A stretch of DNA of 64,000 nt from Kuschelorhynchus macadamiae (lineage: Eukaryota; Arthropoda; Insecta; Coleoptera; Curculionidae): positions 1,518,419 through 1,582,418 of the forward strand of contig JAUTXW010000056.1 of NCBI GenBank assembly GCA_030620095.1. Direction: 5' to 3'. Below the pieces are notes generated by a model. It made no database searches and was not told the DNA's origin. It saw only the letters and a program-made list of their open reading frames with translations. A program made the position numbers and the translations under genes. Positions within the stretch are counted from its first letter, which is position 1. Each line of letters begins with the position of its first letter. Below are positions 12,339-23,744 of this stretch, piece after piece.

Positions 12339-13740
12339 TAGTGGCGGCTACTGCCAGGGGGCACACGGTCACGCACCCCCCGAATTCAATAATAAAATAA
12401 ATATATTAAAATCATTAATATAAAAATATCCTGTTTAAACTTTCCTCGTAACGTAAATAATCAAGGAATGCAGCAATTTCGCTCCACGTCACCGAGTATG
12501 CAGCGACCTTCTTTAGCAAGTAGTTTTGAGTATCTAGACGAATCCATACGGTCTCCAGCCGAAAACAACGAGATCATGATACGGCGTGATACTCGACGGC
12601 CAATCAGAATCACGATGCATCGGCCTTTGCTATGACAATGGCCAGCGTCTTCCACGTCTTTTGGTCTCGAATTGTTCGGAGACATTTCGCTCTCCGCATG
12701 CTTTTCAACGCGTTGTTGCCTGTTGTTACGCTAGCGCAAAGTGAATTGTCCAATTGTAAAAATTAGCCGTGCCGATTGGGGTTTTTAAAAGCAAAAAGGA
12801 ACTTTAAAAGTAAAAAGAAAAAAAAAAGGCCAATTTTTTTTGAGGATAGGGTTGAAATTAAAAAGATAGGTCGACCTACGCCCAATTTGGACATAAAATC
12901 AACGGTAGTAGGCAAGTCAAAAAAATTTAACCGATATTTTAGGCAGGAAACCACTTATGATAGATTTGTATGGCTGTGCGGTTGTCCAGAAAATCAGAAA
13001 ATTGATTCATTATTTGAACAAGCAAATACGGATAATAACGAACAACTTAATAAAAGACAATGCAGTGGCTTGTATAAATCTAATAAGGTAATTCTAAAAG
13101 AATATTGCGACATTCTTATTTTACAAATAAAAGATAGGTACCGGTTTACAGGACACTTAGTAGCAGCCTCACTTTTTTCCCAGATAAGTTCCAGAGTTAC
13201 AAACATAGTTTCCCTCAAGATATTTTTAACGAGGCAATTAGTGCCTATCCATTACTCGACAGTGCTAAATTAAAATCCGAACTCACGGTAATTTATACTA
13301 AGAATGATATGTGCGCCAATAAAGACAGCAATGGTATTCTTCCTTTTTTTATTTTTTCTAATAAAACATAATTTAAAAGATTGTTTTTCTGAAATTTACA
13401 AAACATTAGAAATTGTTTGTACTACCCCAATGACAACTTCTCAGTTCTAAATATGATTAAGAGTTTAAGAAGCACAATGTCTCAGGATAGACTGCAATGC
13501 TTTCAATAGAAAAAAACTAGTTTGGGACATGCGGATTTGGACAATAAAGTTATTAAAGTATTTGCTTATAAAAATTCTTATATCCGTAGTTTTTGTCTTT
13601 TTATTTTTTGTGTTACGTTTTAAGAAAACTCCATTTGGTATCACTCCGTCTTTGCACCCACCATATTCAAAAACACTGCTTTGCGTTAAAAAGTTTTTAA
13701 ACGAAGCGTTTCAACCTGAGGCCATCTAAGGCAATCTAAT
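12339..13740 (+). mobile_element. decayed hAT element (TTF zinc finger, ZMYM1-like type)
   Basis: A left end TAGTGGCGGCTACTGCCAGG at 12339 resembles the CAGTGGCGGCT ends of hAT elements, including the one at 41086. A transposase remnant follows at 12776-13610 and is described separately. The CpG-rich leader (12461-12740) is probably the element's 5' region. The right terminal repeat is not recognisable, so the right boundary is an estimate just past the last coding similarity. Confidence 0.6.
12776..13610 (+). pseudogene. hAT transposase remnant with TTF-type zinc finger start and hATC tail
   Basis: The first about 60 codons give IGRPTPNLDIKST, then NRYFRQETTYDRFVWLCGC. This is the TTF-type zinc-finger region common to ZMYM1-like hAT transposases, which read GRP.P.L then WL.GC..FCFPCLLF. 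The cysteine-rich FCFPCLLF part and most of the RNase H core are missing. After the gap come KEYCDILILQIKDRYRF and, following a frameshift near 13185, FNEAISAYPLLDSAKLKSEL. Next are CTTPMTTS and SLRSTMSQDRLQ in different frames, which are hAT dimerisation-domain motifs, and a tail like LSIEKKLVWDM. It is therefore a frameshifted, internally deleted transposase of about 280 codons, against roughly 700 or more in complete members. The start is taken from an alternative codon at the ORF limit and is not meaningful. Confidence 0.78.
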
Positions 13741-13789
13741 CCAAAACAATGTATTACTTTAAAATGAACTTTGCCCTTCAGTTTTAGTT

Positions 13790-14060
13790 ATTCAACCCAC
13801 GAAAACGACAATGTTACTCCGCCAATGTGTCTGGTCCACTTCTACAGAAGAAAACCTAATTATGGCTCTGACGCGATGCAGACGTGCACTTAAACAAATT
13901 GCCGCTCACGAGACACTAATAAGGCCCCGATTACAATGCACTCGGCACCAATAAATATCGTTTTAATTAAAGGCCCGATAACGAACCGACATCCACTTAA
14001 TCGCGATCATCTTAGGCTCATATATCATATAGACGAGGCAAAGCGTTCGGTGTTGCTCGT
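13790..14060. other. CpG-richer segment, possible conserved non-coding element
   Basis: Composition changes sharply from AT-rich flanks to a stretch with many CpGs and little internal repetition. Neither strand is open for more than about 60 codons in a frame with any recognisable product. I see no transposon ends. It may be regulatory DNA or an old exon. Confidence 0.3.
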
Positions 14061-14824
14061 GCTTTTCCGATATACATTAAATTTTTATATATTTAATTGC
14101 ATTACTTTTTATTTGCTGACATTCTATTGCTTATCACTTTGTGTTTAATGCATATTTGTTGCTTGCATTCAATAATCCTACCGGACTAAGAACTCTTTTC
14201 CTACTGATTTTAGCTTTTCGAAGTGAGAATATAATTATTGTTATCCAGCAGATTAACGGGAGGGTTATTAAAATAGACCACACAAGTAAAAACAAAGATC
14301 TCACAGTTATGACACTAAAGAGTATTTGATAAATATTGCCTTTAAAAAATAAGTGTATGATGCAATTGCCGAAAGAGAAATAAATGGATGTAACATGATG
14401 CAAGCAATGGTTGAGCGATTGAGCCTATAATAGCCACTCTGCAAGAAAAAGAGGTTAGCTTTAAGGTACTCAGTGTGGCCTTCTTAGTGAGGAACATATT
14501 GACTGTGACTCAGTTGCAGGAAACAACTCTGCAGGCACAAGCAGAGAATCTGGTCATGATAGTAATACGAAGGCTGAAAAGCAAACATCTGCAATCCTTT
14601 AGGAAGTAATGAATATAGTATTAGCATGATGTGAGAGGGAAAGGATGTATGATAAAATGGTAACCGTTTCTTTCACTGTAAGAAGTGAGCTGGAAATACC
14701 AACATCTTCTCCAAGTTTAGTAGAACAACTGTCCGTCCCACTTTTCAAATAAATGGTAGCTTACTACTATATAGTCTAGTGAAGTAAAGAATAACAACAT
14801 TTTGCATGCCCCCGACTAAATAAA
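14061..14824. other. intergenic DNA
   Basis: The part 14400-14740 has more balanced composition and could be decayed coding DNA, but all frames are broken and I recognise nothing. Confidence 0.35.

Positions 14825-14903
<79 letters not shown>
14825..14903. repeat. (CT)n(AT)n compound microsatellite
   Basis: Twelve CT units (14825-14848) run directly into AT dinucleotides to 14903. Confidence 0.97.
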
Positions 14904-14905
<2 letters not shown>

Positions 14906-15160
14906 TTGCTCTCTCAATTGTTGGATAATTGCCACTTTCCTAAATAGAAACAACTTGGGACAAATAGCGACTTTTGCATATCAGAAATGTTTGTTTATAA
15001 AACATAACGACAAACTTGCAATATTAATTATGAAACAAATCAAAACAGTCAGCGCTCTTTATAACCTATTTTGTTATAGAAGAATAAGGTGGCAATTAAA
15101 TTGATCTCTTATTCAATTTTAAAATTCTCAAGGGAGTAGGGGCTAGACTCTGTGGTGATA

Positions 15161-15372
15161 GGTACATTAAGTGAACCAAGGATACAATAAGTTCTATTCC
15201 ACACCACCCTGACATGCAACAGATAGTATATGGGTGACCTTCCCCCACAGGAGGATATACTAAATTCGCCTGTGCTTGGGAGTTTTGTCTGCAATATTGC
15301 AGGTACTTTCAGTGGACCAAGGATACAATAAATTCTATTCCACATCGCCCTGACATGCAACAGCTACTATAT
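15161..15372. repeat. tandem repeat, period 141 bp
   Basis: Two copies of a conserved segment (starts 15161 and 15302) share ACCAAGGATACAATAA, TTCTATTCCACA, CCCTGACATGCAACAG and TATATG in order. The spacer DNA differs more. Confidence 0.85.
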
Positions 15373-15442
15373 GTGGTTGATCCGAAGTCAATTAGAAAAT
15401 CATGGTTGTTGAGTTTAGAAAGTGTCAAATTGGAATTATTCT

Positions 15443-15480
15443 CTGACGTTTCGCCTCCGATTGCACGATGCATCTCGCAG
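15443..15480 (-). ncRNA. hammerhead-like motif of Penelope type (weak)
   Basis: On the minus strand this reads CTGCGAGATGC, a short loop region, then GGAGGCGAAACGTCAG. The arrangement (purine-rich GATGC, hairpin, GCGAAACGTC) is the same as in the motifs at 34730 and 59619. The outer CTG and CAG can pair. The core departs from the hammerhead consensus (CUGCGAGA rather than CUGANGA), so activity is doubtful. Confidence 0.35.
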
Positions 15481-15789
15481 TATTTAATCTTTACTGCTTG
15501 AAATCAAAGCACACTCAGTGTTTTGTTCAGTATGTGTCAAATTGGAATTTCGATTTTCCGAATGACTTTTGAAGAAAAGAAATAGGGGGTAGGGACTACG
15601 CCCGTCTGGATGACACCTCTACGAGTTGATATCTGAAGAAATATTGCAACGGTACAGTAATTCAACAGTTGTAAATTTTAAATTTTTTTCTAAAAACAAA
15701 AATGTATGTTTCCAATACACACACGTAAGGACCGGTAATTTAAGTTGATACAGAAATAATAAAAAAACAATATTCATTTATTGAAAACA

Positions 15790-17560
15790 AAATGGATACT
15801 ATGGTAAATGCTCTACCAAGGGGCAAGGGCTAAAACATTTCACGGCTCATAGAATAGACCTGGTCCTGTCTTAACTAAAACAGTTTTGGGATGGATTTTA
15901 CATGGCAATCTTAATTGTAATAAAATGCTCCAAAATATTGTTTATTTAATGAATCGAAGTAACTATAATGAAAGCGATGAGTTAGATGCTTTTCATGATC
16001 TCGTCAAAGACCAGTGAAAATGGACACAGTAGTTGGAATCAGGTTGTCCCAAGAAGTTAGAAAAGCACAGAAAATTATTGATGAAACAATGAAAAGAGTA
16101 GATACGAAACTAATCTTCTATGGAAAGATGAAAATATGATTTTCCCTGAAAGTAAAACTAATACACTGATGAGGTTAAAATGCTTGAAAAAAATGGACAG
16201 AAACAAAAAATGCGCTCACATTTATTGAAAGATTTTTTTGATTTATATGCAAAAGAGTACATAAGAAAACTAAATGTAGATGAAGCAAAGTATGCAATTA
16301 AAAAAACATGGTATTTGCCACAGTTTGGAACAGTAATTTCAAGCAAACGAAATAAACTAAGAATAGTATTTGACGCATCTGCAAAAAGTTGTGGTATTAG
16401 GCTAAATGGCTGCTTAGTTCACGTCACATAAATGTTTACTAATTTTAAAATATGAAAAATTGCTTTTACAGCTGAAATTAAAGAAATGTTTTTACAAATT
16501 ATAATACGACCAGAAGACCGCTATGTCCAACGTCTTTTATAAAGAAAGAAGTCATGATCTGATGGCTAAGAAATGGACACTGTATTTTTCGGATCCACTT
16601 GCGGCCCATGCTTAGCACAAGATGCTAAGAAGAGAAATGAAATAATTTAAAGACCACTAACAGAAGCTGTCAAGGATATTATCGAATCACATTAAATACG
16701 GATGATTATTTTTAAGACACTTAGACTTCCTGAACGAAGTTTCAAAACTAATTCGTGGCTCCATTTATATTTATCAACAATCAAGTTTCCGCATATGTAA
16801 CTGGGAAGCTAATGGAAAAGAAATATTGCTGTCTATACATCCTGAGCTACGAGCGGAAAACAAAAATAAAAACTTGAAAAATCAAGTAAGTCTGCAACTG
16901 GAAATAGCCTACGATTCAAATACAAACTCTTTTTTAAGCGTTCTTCGATGGTTTAGTTATCGCAGGAGTTCCTCAGAAAAAATTTATTGTGAAAATGAAA
17001 AAAATAAAAGCGTTAAGAAAGAATTGAGTACATAAATCTAGGAGTTTGATATAAAAAATAAAACTTCTGTACCAAATGATGTCACAATCGGCCATTAGCT
17101 TGCCATATGGAAGGCAGTCGAAAAAGAAGTATTAAACTTACGTTGAATAATAAAGTATTGCATTCAAGGTACCCACAAGAACACATTCTACTTACTTTCC
17201 TAATAAAACTGGAAAACATTCCTAATTCTTGGCCTTTGAATCATGTATCTCTTAAGTCTTGACTCTGACGATTCAGAAGTCAAAAGCTTTAAAACCCAAT
17301 TAATTCCTTATTTGTCCAGAATATATTCCTTTGCCTTGCACAAAGCTAAATAAAATGTATGTAAACTTAATGAAAAGCTGAACATCAGCACAAAAATTTA
17401 CCCATTTAGTTTGAACTAGATGGATGAAAAAACACTTACCAACTTTGATTAAAAGCGCAAAATAGTTCCATGACACAAGGCCCCTTAAACTAGATGACAT
17501 AGTCTTAATGGTAGATCCAAATAGTATTGCCAATGACGACAAAATCACAATTGTTAATGC
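15790..17560 (+). mobile_element. BEL/Pao LTR retrotransposon pol remnant
   Basis: Coding pieces appear in pol order on the plus strand with frameshifts between them. At 16180-16431 lies the reverse transcriptase start with WYLPQFGTV and KLRIVFDASAK. FTAEIKEMFLQI and RPEDRYVQRLL follow at about 16470-16540. A decayed catalytic box reads TDDY at about 16700, where YVDD is usual, followed by SIYIYQQSSFRICNWEANGK (16770-16815) and ENKNKNLKNQVSLQ. Near 17160-17230 comes PQEHILLTF and ENIPNSWPLNHV, then GPLKLDDIVLMVDPNS at 17480-17530, the C-terminal integrase end of BEL/Pao polyproteins. Most of RNase H and the integrase core is deleted. No LTRs were found. The whole is about a quarter of a full element and inactive. 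Confidence 0.85.
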
Positions 17561-18211
17561 ACAAATAAAAAATGGTCTATTTTTCGAAGTTCAGTTTTAA
17601 GACTGATATTTCTCGATGTAAGAGTAATTATTTCAGTTGAAAATATAATTATCAAATACATATAATGAGCAAAGAAATGTTACAGCTCTAATTTACATTT
17701 TACTTTTTTATGTTACATTGTATATTTAGCTACCTTTTAATAAAAACATGTTTTCATGTCGAAATTATTCCTGCATTGCTGGATATAAATAAATATCAAT
17801 TCTATGTAAATATAACATAATATATTGAAAATACTTTTTTAAAAACTACATTTTCCAGATAAGCAGTTTGTTAATTTCTATAATAATTGTTAATGCATAT
17901 TGGGGGTATTGTACAACATTGCAAAGAATTATTCAGAGGTGGACAGGTAGGATTAGAGGAGCGTCCTACCCCATAAGATTTGTAAAATTTAAACCCATTT
18001 ACAAATATTTTTCATATGATAGGTTAGTAGCGTGTTTATAGTTTATTAGTAGATTATGTTTTGGCGGCAAAAACCCTTTAATAAAAATTAATCTACTATC
18101 TTATTTTTGAGATAAGAGTTCCTATATTGTGCAGATTAAGTTAATTTTTTTCATCTTACATCCGTATTTTAATCAGAAGGTATTTGCTGGCCACATCTCT
18201 CATAATATTAA
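17561..18211. other. AT-rich intergenic DNA
   Basis: No feature recognised. Confidence 0.4.
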
Positions 18212-18470
18212 GTGATTAGGCTAAAGGCACATATAACCTTCTCATATTGCTTGCCCCAAGAATGTAATTTTCTTTTTGACGAATATAGAAGGTTAATTAG
18301 AATTAATATGGAGCAATATATCCCGCTCCTCGAAATTATCAGTCCAAATCTAATTAAAGCAAACATGTACAATCTAAGCCCAGGTGTTCTTAGTTCACCT
18401 GCTCTATTATTTACCAGAGAGATTAGAATGTCATCATCGTATCAACGGAATTAAAATATTATTAGATTTT
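18212..18470 (+). pseudogene. possible PIF/Harbinger transposase N-terminal fragment
   Basis: An open frame gives FDEYRRLIRINMEQYIPLL then EIISPNLIKANM. This resembles the opening of HARBI1-like transposases, where a F..YRRFLRM..E.FE.LL..I.P.I pattern precedes the helix-turn-helix. A weak FLAQA follows in another frame (family: LRFLATG). The DDE core is absent. The match rests on one short motif, so it could be coincidence. The opposite strand is also open over part of this area. Confidence 0.38.
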
Positions 18471-19310
18471 TGGCTCAGGCTTGTCAAGAACAGGATTCCC
18501 AGCCGTGACGAATGCGCCTGCAACGGAAATAATAACTGCTTTTGATTGATGAAAATTGATTGCCGAAGTTATTTGCTAAAACTGGTGATTTTGTTTGCTT
18601 GATACATGATCTGCGAGGTATATACAGAGAACTCCGTAATGCTTTATGAGACGTATCTATTAAATAAGAACACATACATTTTTAAAAATATCTATCTCTC
18701 TCAAAATTCTTTACTGTATAATTCCAAATGAAATACCCTACATTTACAAAATTATAAATATTTTTGATGTGGCATATTTTATGTTTAATTTTAAGTATTG
18801 ATATTGAGATTTAAAAGTTGGGAATATTGAAATTTTTCAGAGGCAGTAACATCAAACAGCACAAGTTAAGGCAAATTGAATTGCACAGTCCTGCCAATTT
18901 ATCAGTTTTTTAAAATTGCGGAAACATCCTTATATATCCCTGGATAATTAGGAATTTAGAAAATAGGAATGTGTGTTTCAAGTGTTTTTAATGTTTTAAT
19001 TCTTTTATGGATACTAATTCTGAGAATCGTGCACCGTTTTAGCGCCGCCATTATAATTTTTTAAATGAAAATTTTGAATATATGCACTCTCAAAGTATTT
19101 CTACTTATCGGTTTTTAGACAAATTTGCACAAATAACAAAATTTGTCCGCTACAAAATGTTGACTAAAAATTTAAAATTTGCACTTTTAAATATCCCCAG
19201 ATACCGATTTTCATTCAATTCGGACCACAAATTATAAACAATATTTATCGACTATATTGTTTATACGAGAAAGTGTCAAATTATGTTGTAACGCGAAACT
19301 TGAACGCACA

Positions 19311-19471
19311 CAGGTACGTAGCCAGGGGGGTCCTGAGGGTCTGGAAATGAAAATATGTTGGTATAGGCATATTTCTTACTACTTTTCGTGAGATTTGACC
19401 GTTTGAACCCCTATCGAAACGAATTTCTGGTTTAGACCCCCCCCTGAACCGAATATCTGTCTGCGTGCCTG
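19311..19471. mobile_element. small hAT-type MITE
   Basis: The left end CAGGTACGTAGCCAGG and the right end, read inward, CAGGCACGCAGACAGA form 16-bp imperfect inverted repeats around 161 bp. The 8 bp outside are AACGCACA and AAGGCACG, identical at 6 of 8 positions, as expected for an aged 8-bp target duplication. It has no coding capacity; its C and G runs stand out in AT-rich flanks. Confidence 0.65.
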
Positions 19472-19787
19472 AAGGCACGCTAAATTTGAAGTTGTCATTT
19501 AAATGAAGCTAATCTAATAGCACAATATAGGTACTTAAAACTATATATTTTAATTTTTGTATAATTTTATTTTTGATTGTGAACTTTTTCGTCTTGTTGG
19601 AATGTTCGTGTATTTAGTTTTATTTTAAATATAGTACATTAACATTGATTATATTTGTAAAGCTGCTTTAAAAAAGGATAATTTAGTAAAATAGTTGAGG
19701 AAACCATTTCGCAACGTACTATATATATTTATTTCCATATAAATTGTATGTATATCAAAAGCGGATGTCATATGTTTTTTGACTCAC

Positions 19788-19952
19788 GTATTGCCCAGAT
19801 ATTCCATTTCATCATATCCTCTTTAATCTGCAATAAGTCATAAATTAGTGTCAGTTTTTTCCTGTATTGCAGCGATAAACCGTCAATATTGATTGTGCTC
19901 TCGCCTTCGCTTTTTGCATTACGCTTTGGGAATAGTGTAAATTGGACTCCAC
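19788..19952 (-). CDS. candidate internal exon of an unidentified host gene (exon B)
   Basis: This is a 165-bp minus-strand segment. An AG acceptor precedes it (CTTTTTCCATCATAG, with a good pyrimidine tract) and a strong donor follows it (ATAC then GTGAGTC). It is open throughout in one frame, with both introns in phase 1, and encodes about 55 residues including GVQFTLFPKRN, INIDGLSLQYRKKLTLIYDL and KEDMMKWNIWAI. I do not recognise the protein. Composition is less AT-rich than the flanks. Its phase joins correctly to the upstream candidate exon at 21578-21932: the split codon T|GT gives Cys. No cDNA evidence is available, and a chance arrangement is possible. Confidence 0.42.
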
Positions 19953-20824
19953 CTATGATGGAAAAAGTGCGTTTCAATTATTGTCTGAAAACGTTTTTAC
20001 GTAAATGATAAATGTATATATTATATTATATTATTTTTTATACGTTAAAATATAAACTACTGGTCAATTTATTTAGACGTTAATCAGATCGGATCTATTA
20101 AAAAACACTAATTTTGCACATATTTTATTTTAAGTTAGTTTACAATGAAACTTCAGCAGTTCATTAGAATAATGTATCTATTTACTAGCCACTCAATGCT
20201 AAATACAGTATTGTTCATTGGACTTAAACCTAACTTAAAACTAACTTTTTACCATTTAAATACTAAATTAAACAATGCGTTACCTCAAGTCCTGGACAAC
20301 ACATTCCATACAAGCAAATATTTGATTATATTTGGAGTTGAATAATTTTATATTTTTTAATCGATTTAAGTGATTTTTTCATCATATTTTAGCCAAATTA
20401 TTCGAGTCCTACCTATTTTGAAGAACAGGTTCTCTTAAGGAATAATATAGCGGGAGATTTTTATATTATAAAATCAAAACTCCCTGCGTATTAATTCTGC
20501 AGAAATGAGGCATGGTCTTAGATTCAAACAGTAAAGCACTTTTATATTTAACCTTATGTTTTTGGTTGAATCTAATATCTATTTTATTTAGAAGTTATAT
20601 AGCCAGTTGCTCGCAACTTTTAATCACATAATAAATTTAATTGACGTTTAGAATCATTTTTGACTTTGACGCTCTTATCTGATCTGTCATACTCTGAGCC
20701 GTCTGATTAGTTAATGCTTTGTGCAACCCGCCAATAGAGTTTTAAATAAAACGATAACCAATCTAAATATTTGTAAACTAATTTTATTTTAAACAAGAAA
20801 AGTTACTGACATAACTTTATTATC

Positions 20825-21110
20825 CTTCCCAAATGCACCGTAGTAGCGAGTGTTCCTCAGTTGGGCTTGAATTACAGCTTCTAAACAATGCGGCGTAATA
20901 ATAGTTCCTCGGATGTTTTTGGGATGTATTCATAACACCAGATACGTCAATGTGTTCAATGTGTCCCATATGTGCTGTGCTCTATCAGGTTCAGGTCTCG
21001 GCTTGTTGTGTGGCCATTTGAATCGAAGGACTCCAACTTCTTTCCGTACAAATGTTAACAATGTGAGGCCGTATATTACCCTAATCAATCAATCAAACAA
21101 AATCTGGCTC
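20825..21110 (-). pseudogene. Tc1-like transposase C-terminal remnant
   Basis: On the minus strand, pieces read VGVLRFKWP, PEPDRAQHIWDTL and HCLEAVIQAQLRNTRYYG. These correspond to the Tc1-family segments VLNWPARSPDLNPIEHVWD and RRLEAVIQARGGHTRY, in that order. The DLNPIE glutamate motif is corrupted and there are frame changes. The N-terminal two thirds is not visible and I saw no terminal repeats. It lies between the two candidate host exons, so if those are real this is an insertion in their intron. Confidence 0.68.
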
Positions 21111-21577
21111 TGAACTGTACATATGACACAACGTGGTCTTCTAAACATTCTCTGATATATTCTATATCTTATTGTTATTAATCCTTTTTCTAAATATACT
21201 AAGTATGTAGAAACTTGCAAAACCTTCTTTCGCTTCCAAGGAGTATTTTTTCGGAAAAACAGGATTATGAATATCGCTCGCCAGATCTACTCCAGATATC
21301 GTACCCACGGTATGAACGTAAATTGAAGTGTGACCCATCAGAGAATAACGCTTTTACCCATCATTCTAAAATCCAATTAACATGTTGCCTAGCGAAGCCT
21401 AATATTAGCCGATTGTGGCGGTAATACTCTCGGACCTGTAGCCGGTCAACAGCTACAGCTTGATAAACCATGCCCTATTAATCGCCTGCAAACTAGTATG
21501 TAAGTATGTAACCCTTTTTTAAGCGAGGTGCTACAAATGTTAATGTTATATATCGATTGCGTAAGCTCGTAACTCAC

Positions 21578-21932
21578 ATAAAACTATTATTTCGTTCACT
21601 TGAACATCGCTTTCGACCAGAGCGAAGTTTTTTGTTGGAGCCGGTTTCGTAATACCATCTAGAAACATTACTGAGCCAACCAAATAAAACCTTAAAACTG
21701 CCTTGTTGCTAAAATCGAATGCTATGTTACTCTGCTCTTTAATTAATACACAAGGATTTTTAAATTTAGAACATAAAACAATAATTTCTTTATCCTGATA
21801 TATTATTGCTAGACCCATTTGCCTATCTGGTAGCCCGTTCGGGGGATCTTCGGAGATTGGCCCGTCAGATAGAACGCGACCGAAAGTGATTTTTTGGCCG
21901 AAGAATGAAGCCGAAGCCAAAGAAATTCTACC
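21578..21932 (-). CDS. candidate exon of an unidentified host gene (exon A)
   Basis: A minus-strand open stretch begins after a possible acceptor (GTAAAGAAACAG, weak pyrimidine tract). It ends at a strong donor (TTTTAT then GTGAGTTA) in phase 1. It encodes about 118 residues, with SLASASFFGQKITFGRV, PPNGLPDRQMGLAIIYQDKE and RFYLVGSVMFLDGITKPAP among them. It looks beta-rich and coding-like in composition, but I know no matching family. If unspliced, the frame runs 9 codons further to a stop. The phase matches the next candidate exon at 19788-19952. Upstream exons are not identified; the minus-strand open frame at 22293-22532 is a possibility I cannot support. Confidence 0.42.
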
Positions 21933-22786
21933 CTGTTTCTTTACAGTTACATACGTTATATGAATATATATTAATTATTCTGTAAATTGGCTTTTACCCG
22001 AAGCTTTTCTCGTGACGGAGTTTGTCATATATATAACACAGTTTATATATACGTATATAGTTATTTGGTAATAACTTTACATACATTATATAGATACTAA
22101 TAATGTTCGGACATTAAAACATTTTAGTTTTGAAATTGTTTGTACTGTCAACATGTCTTTACAGAAGAAAATATTTGAACCTTAAAGAAAATGAGCCGAG
22201 AAATATGAACGTACTTTAAATTTGATGAACGGCTTGCTGAGTCCCGAAATACTCAACAAAAGAATAAGTTCGCGAAGACCGAGGTCGCTGCATTAGACCA
22301 AACTGTTCACTAAAGTACAATCTAGGATAATTCCAATATCCGGTACAATAATAAAAGAAAAGGCATCAATTTGTGGTGATAGATTTGGTCCAAGTTTCGG
22401 ATAACGGCAAATATGTTTGCACGACTCTGAAGATGATGTGCCATTGTCAGAACTATGCAAGGAGACGGTTTTTTTATCGACATATGCAATATGCTGAAAC
22501 TGACGAAAGTTCACTGACATAAGTATATACAAGTTTATTCGTGAGTTTCAAAAGGTACAAAAAGGATCTGACAGTGACAGTGATGAGAATGAACAAATTA
22601 ATACTACGGATATTATATATATTAAGGAGGTATATAAAAAGCTGAGAGATATCAAAAACTATTTTGTCTTATCTGTGTTTAGACTAAAATAAAGAAGTTC
22701 TTCTAGTGTCTTTTGTAACTTAGTGCGAACGCAATAGAGGAATTGGTTTTACATCTACACTAACGTAAGTTAAAATTGTATCTACC

Positions 22787-23365
22787 TTGAAGGAACACTT
22801 CGAGGAAAAACTAGCCCAGCAGGTTGCGGATAGAGTAAAGGAAGAAATGTCCAGCTTTAGATCTATGGTAAAAACTCTAAACAATCAAGTGGAAGTCCTC
22901 CAAGAGAAAAATAGAACTCTGGAAGCCATGTTGGATTCATGCGAGCAATCATCGCGCAGTTTAAACGTGCGCATATTTGGCGTCGCTCAGGCAGAGAACG
23001 AAAATATTTAAAAAAATTCCTTCGACCTTTTCAATAAAAGAATTAAGTGTAATATTAAAGATTCCGATATTAGAAAAACCTATCGCATTTCCGCAAAAAA
23101 TCCGGGCGATAAGCCACCGGCTATCCTAGTGCAGTTTGCAAACGTTGTTACTCGTGTCTCGGTACTTAAAAATCGGAAATTATTAAGAACGACGGGCATT
23201 TCTGTGCAAGAGGACCTAACTAAGTTTTGTCTTTCTTTAATGAAGAGATCCGTTCAAAAATTCAGTGCTAGATCAGTGTGGTGCTCACAGGGAAATATTT
23301 ATGTGAAAGATAAAAGTGATATAGTTCATCGTATAAGCGATCTAGATGTTTTAAATAAATTATAG
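22787..23365 (+). pseudogene. non-LTR retrotransposon ORF1
   Basis: One frame of about 193 codons is interrupted by a single TAA at 23009-23011. The first half is a predicted coiled coil (VADRVKEEMSSFRSMVKTL, then QVEVLQEKNRTLEAML), ending SRSLNVRIFGV. The second half gives RKTYRISAKNPGDKPPAIL and LLRTTGISVQEDLTKFC, the RRM-like and C-terminal nucleic-acid-binding layout of ORF1 proteins in L1/CR1/Jockey-type elements. In an active element this protein would bind element RNA and assist target-primed integration. The start is taken from a non-ATG codon at the open-frame limit; the true start is probably slightly different. Confidence 0.75.
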
Positions 23366-23744
23366 GATTATTTTTACAAAGGGGATTTCACAACAAGGTA
23401 TGATGTTTATGTCTCAATACCCTTCGTATTTAGGTATATATACAAAGTACTTTTTTTTTTTTTTGGTAAAACCATAAATGATTTGCGAACATGTAGAATA
23501 ATATAACTTATGTTATTTTGTTTACAAAACGTTCGTTCACTGTTTTTTTTTTGAGAAGTTAGTGTTAGGATGTTATGATTTATATTTTTTTTTTCATTTG
23601 AGTACATGTTGTGGACATCTAATTCATAATTGCGTATTTTCCTCAAGACACTTATATTCTGCTTTGCTGGATAAAATAACGTATTTTACTTAATATCATT
23701 ATAATAGACTCATTTTACTAATAATTGATGCCTATCCTGTTTAT

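Noticed and set aside
12461..12685. 74-codon minus-strand open frame, CpG-rich
   Set aside because: Sits in the 5' region of the decayed hAT element on the opposite strand; no protein recognised.
14400..14740. Balanced-composition stretch that might be coding
   Set aside because: All frames are broken by stops and no motif is recognisable.
18484..18670. Possible third exon on the minus strand (acceptor TTATTTAATAG, phase-compatible with 19788-19952)
   Set aside because: The opposite strand shows a possible Harbinger fragment next to it and no clear donor or end is evident; a phase match alone has a one-in-three chance.
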